Position numbers and translations under genes: made by a program
Shown here: one piece after another, positions 63,380-64,000 of the stretch
How positions within the stretch are numbered: the stretch's first letter is position 1
Layout of the letters: each line of letters opens with the position of its first letter
Notes under the pieces: generated by a model
What the model saw: only the letters and a program-made list of their open reading frames with translations
Told to the model about the DNA's origin: nothing
Database searches by the model: none
From: Psychrobacter celer
GTDB taxonomy: Bacteria; Pseudomonadota; Gammaproteobacteria; Pseudomonadales; Moraxellaceae
DNA length: 64,000 nucleotides
Direction: 5' to 3'
NCBI RefSeq assembly: GCF_016107555.1
Contig: NZ_JABASU010000004.1
Coordinates: 62,001 to 126,000, forward strand

Positions 63380-64000
63380 TTAGTTGGCATGAAAATACTT
63401 CTTTAATACTTCAAGGCAACGGGTTATTTTTGCAGGCTGCTGTTCGCGATTTAAAGTAACGGCATATAGCACAAAGCTTGGCAGCTGATAACCGGTCAAC
63501 ACCTCTACCAACTCGCCGCTCTCTAGCTCTTTTTTAACATCCATCTCCAGCATTCGCACCAGACCGTGGCCTTCTTTGGCCAATGTCGTCGCCATAAAGA
63601 CGTTATTGGTATAGATACGAGAGTTCATTTTTATGCGGGTTTTTTTGCCCGTTTCTGTCTGAACCAGATCAATTTGATTGGCGTCTTTCATGATTTCGAT
63701 ACAGATCAGCTGGTGATCATTGAGGTCTTTTGGGCTTTGTATTTTGGCATGCTGACGCAAATACTGCGGTGAGGCAACCAGCAACTGGCGTACATCAGTC
63801 AATGGATGGCTACTCAGACTCGAGTCATTGATGGTTGGACTCATACGAACCGCAATATCAATGCGCTCGTCGATCATGTCGATATAATGGTTGTCTGCCA
63901 AATAGGTGATGCTCAAGTCATCGTGGGCGGCCATCCACGTCGAGAGCGCAGGCAAAATATGATTGACGCCCAGCTCAGGGGTGGTCGCCACTCGCAAGCT
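63380..64000 (-). CDS. LysR-family regulator, effector domain (cut by window end)
   Basis: The C-terminal 200 or so residues of a LysR regulator. The frame stays open to the last base (SLRVATTPELG), so the DNA-binding helix-turn-helix lies beyond the window. The effector domain begins LRVATTPELGVNHILPALSTW, and the block MIDERIDIAVRMSPT is the hallmark of the CrgA/DmlR-type LysR subgroup. VASPQYLRQHAKIQSPKDLNDH also fits that subgroup. Its target and ligand cannot be judged, since divergent neighbours lie outside the window. It converges on argD. Confidence 0.82.
   Translation of the reverse strand, partial: SLRVATTPELGVNHILPALSTWMAAHDDLSITYLADNHYIDMIDERIDIAVRMSPTINDSSLSSHPLTDVRQLLVASPQYLRQHAKIQSPKDLNDHQLICIEIMKDANQIDLVQTETGKKTRIKMNSRIYTNNVFMATTLAKEGHGLVRMLEMDVKKELESGELVEVLTGYQLPSFVLYAVTLNREQQPAKITRCLEVLKKYFHAN

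Overview
The window reads as a stretch of ordinary chromosome from a gammaproteobacterium of the Moraxellaceae, most likely Psychrobacter. That is an inference from the gene set and protein style: the AcnD/PrpF form of the methylcitrate cycle, a homo-oligomeric ATP sulfurylase beside a one-piece sulfite reductase, the 1621-residue NAD-glutamate dehydrogenase, and acidic Ser/Thr/Asp-rich linkers in several enzymes. I see no rRNA, tRNA, prophage, insertion sequence, integron or CRISPR array.

Layout. 1-4.6 kb: the tail of an ArsA/GET3-type ATPase, convergent with a GTPase (DUF3482) and membrane protein (DUF2868) pair, then a short-chain dehydrogenase. 4.6-14.4 kb: propionate region on the minus strand, with prpB-prpC-acnD behind a recognisable promoter and ended by a terminator. 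A palindrome, an orphan YefM antitoxin and a 50-codon ORF follow, then prpF, an ABC exporter, a GNAT acetyltransferase and a 54-codon fossil of prpD. 14.6-17.4 kb: an NRAMP-family transporter with non-canonical substrate motifs and a LysR regulator. 17.6-21.7 kb: envelope proteins of unknown role, a broken AraC regulator and the MtfA peptidase. 21.7-32.5 kb: a UvrA2-type ATPase, a DUF819 permease, a DEAD-box helicase with an RGG-like tail and long leader, a DUF1176 protein, YghU and an MdtD-like exporter. 32.7-34.3 kb: iron storage, with two complementary bacterioferritin subunits and Bfd; the bfd promoter carries a well-placed Fur-like box. 34.5-46.3 kb: sulfur assimilation, with ArsR-type regulator, sulfate ABC importer (sbp-cysT-cysW-cysA), sat, cysI-DUF934-cysH and the siroheme synthase cysG. 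46.4-64 kb: sbcD-sbcC, NAD-glutamate dehydrogenase, purD, an AarF/UbiB kinase, a divergent TrmB-like methyltransferase, yacG, argD and a LysR regulator cut by the window end.

How the parts work together. PrpC, AcnD, PrpF and PrpB can turn propionyl-CoA plus oxaloacetate into succinate plus pyruvate, so the prpD fossil looks like a displaced alternative. The sulfate importer, Sat, the PAPS-type CysH, CysI and CysG (which makes the siroheme for CysI) cover most of sulfate-to-sulfide reduction, but no APS kinase is visible here. Bfd and the two ferritin subunits form an iron store with reductive release.

I found no convincing new multi-gene system. The most useful leads are the remodelled prp locus with its prpD fossil, the non-canonical NRAMP protein, the TrmB-like methyltransferase with an altered motif, and the division of catalytic residues between the two bacterioferritins.
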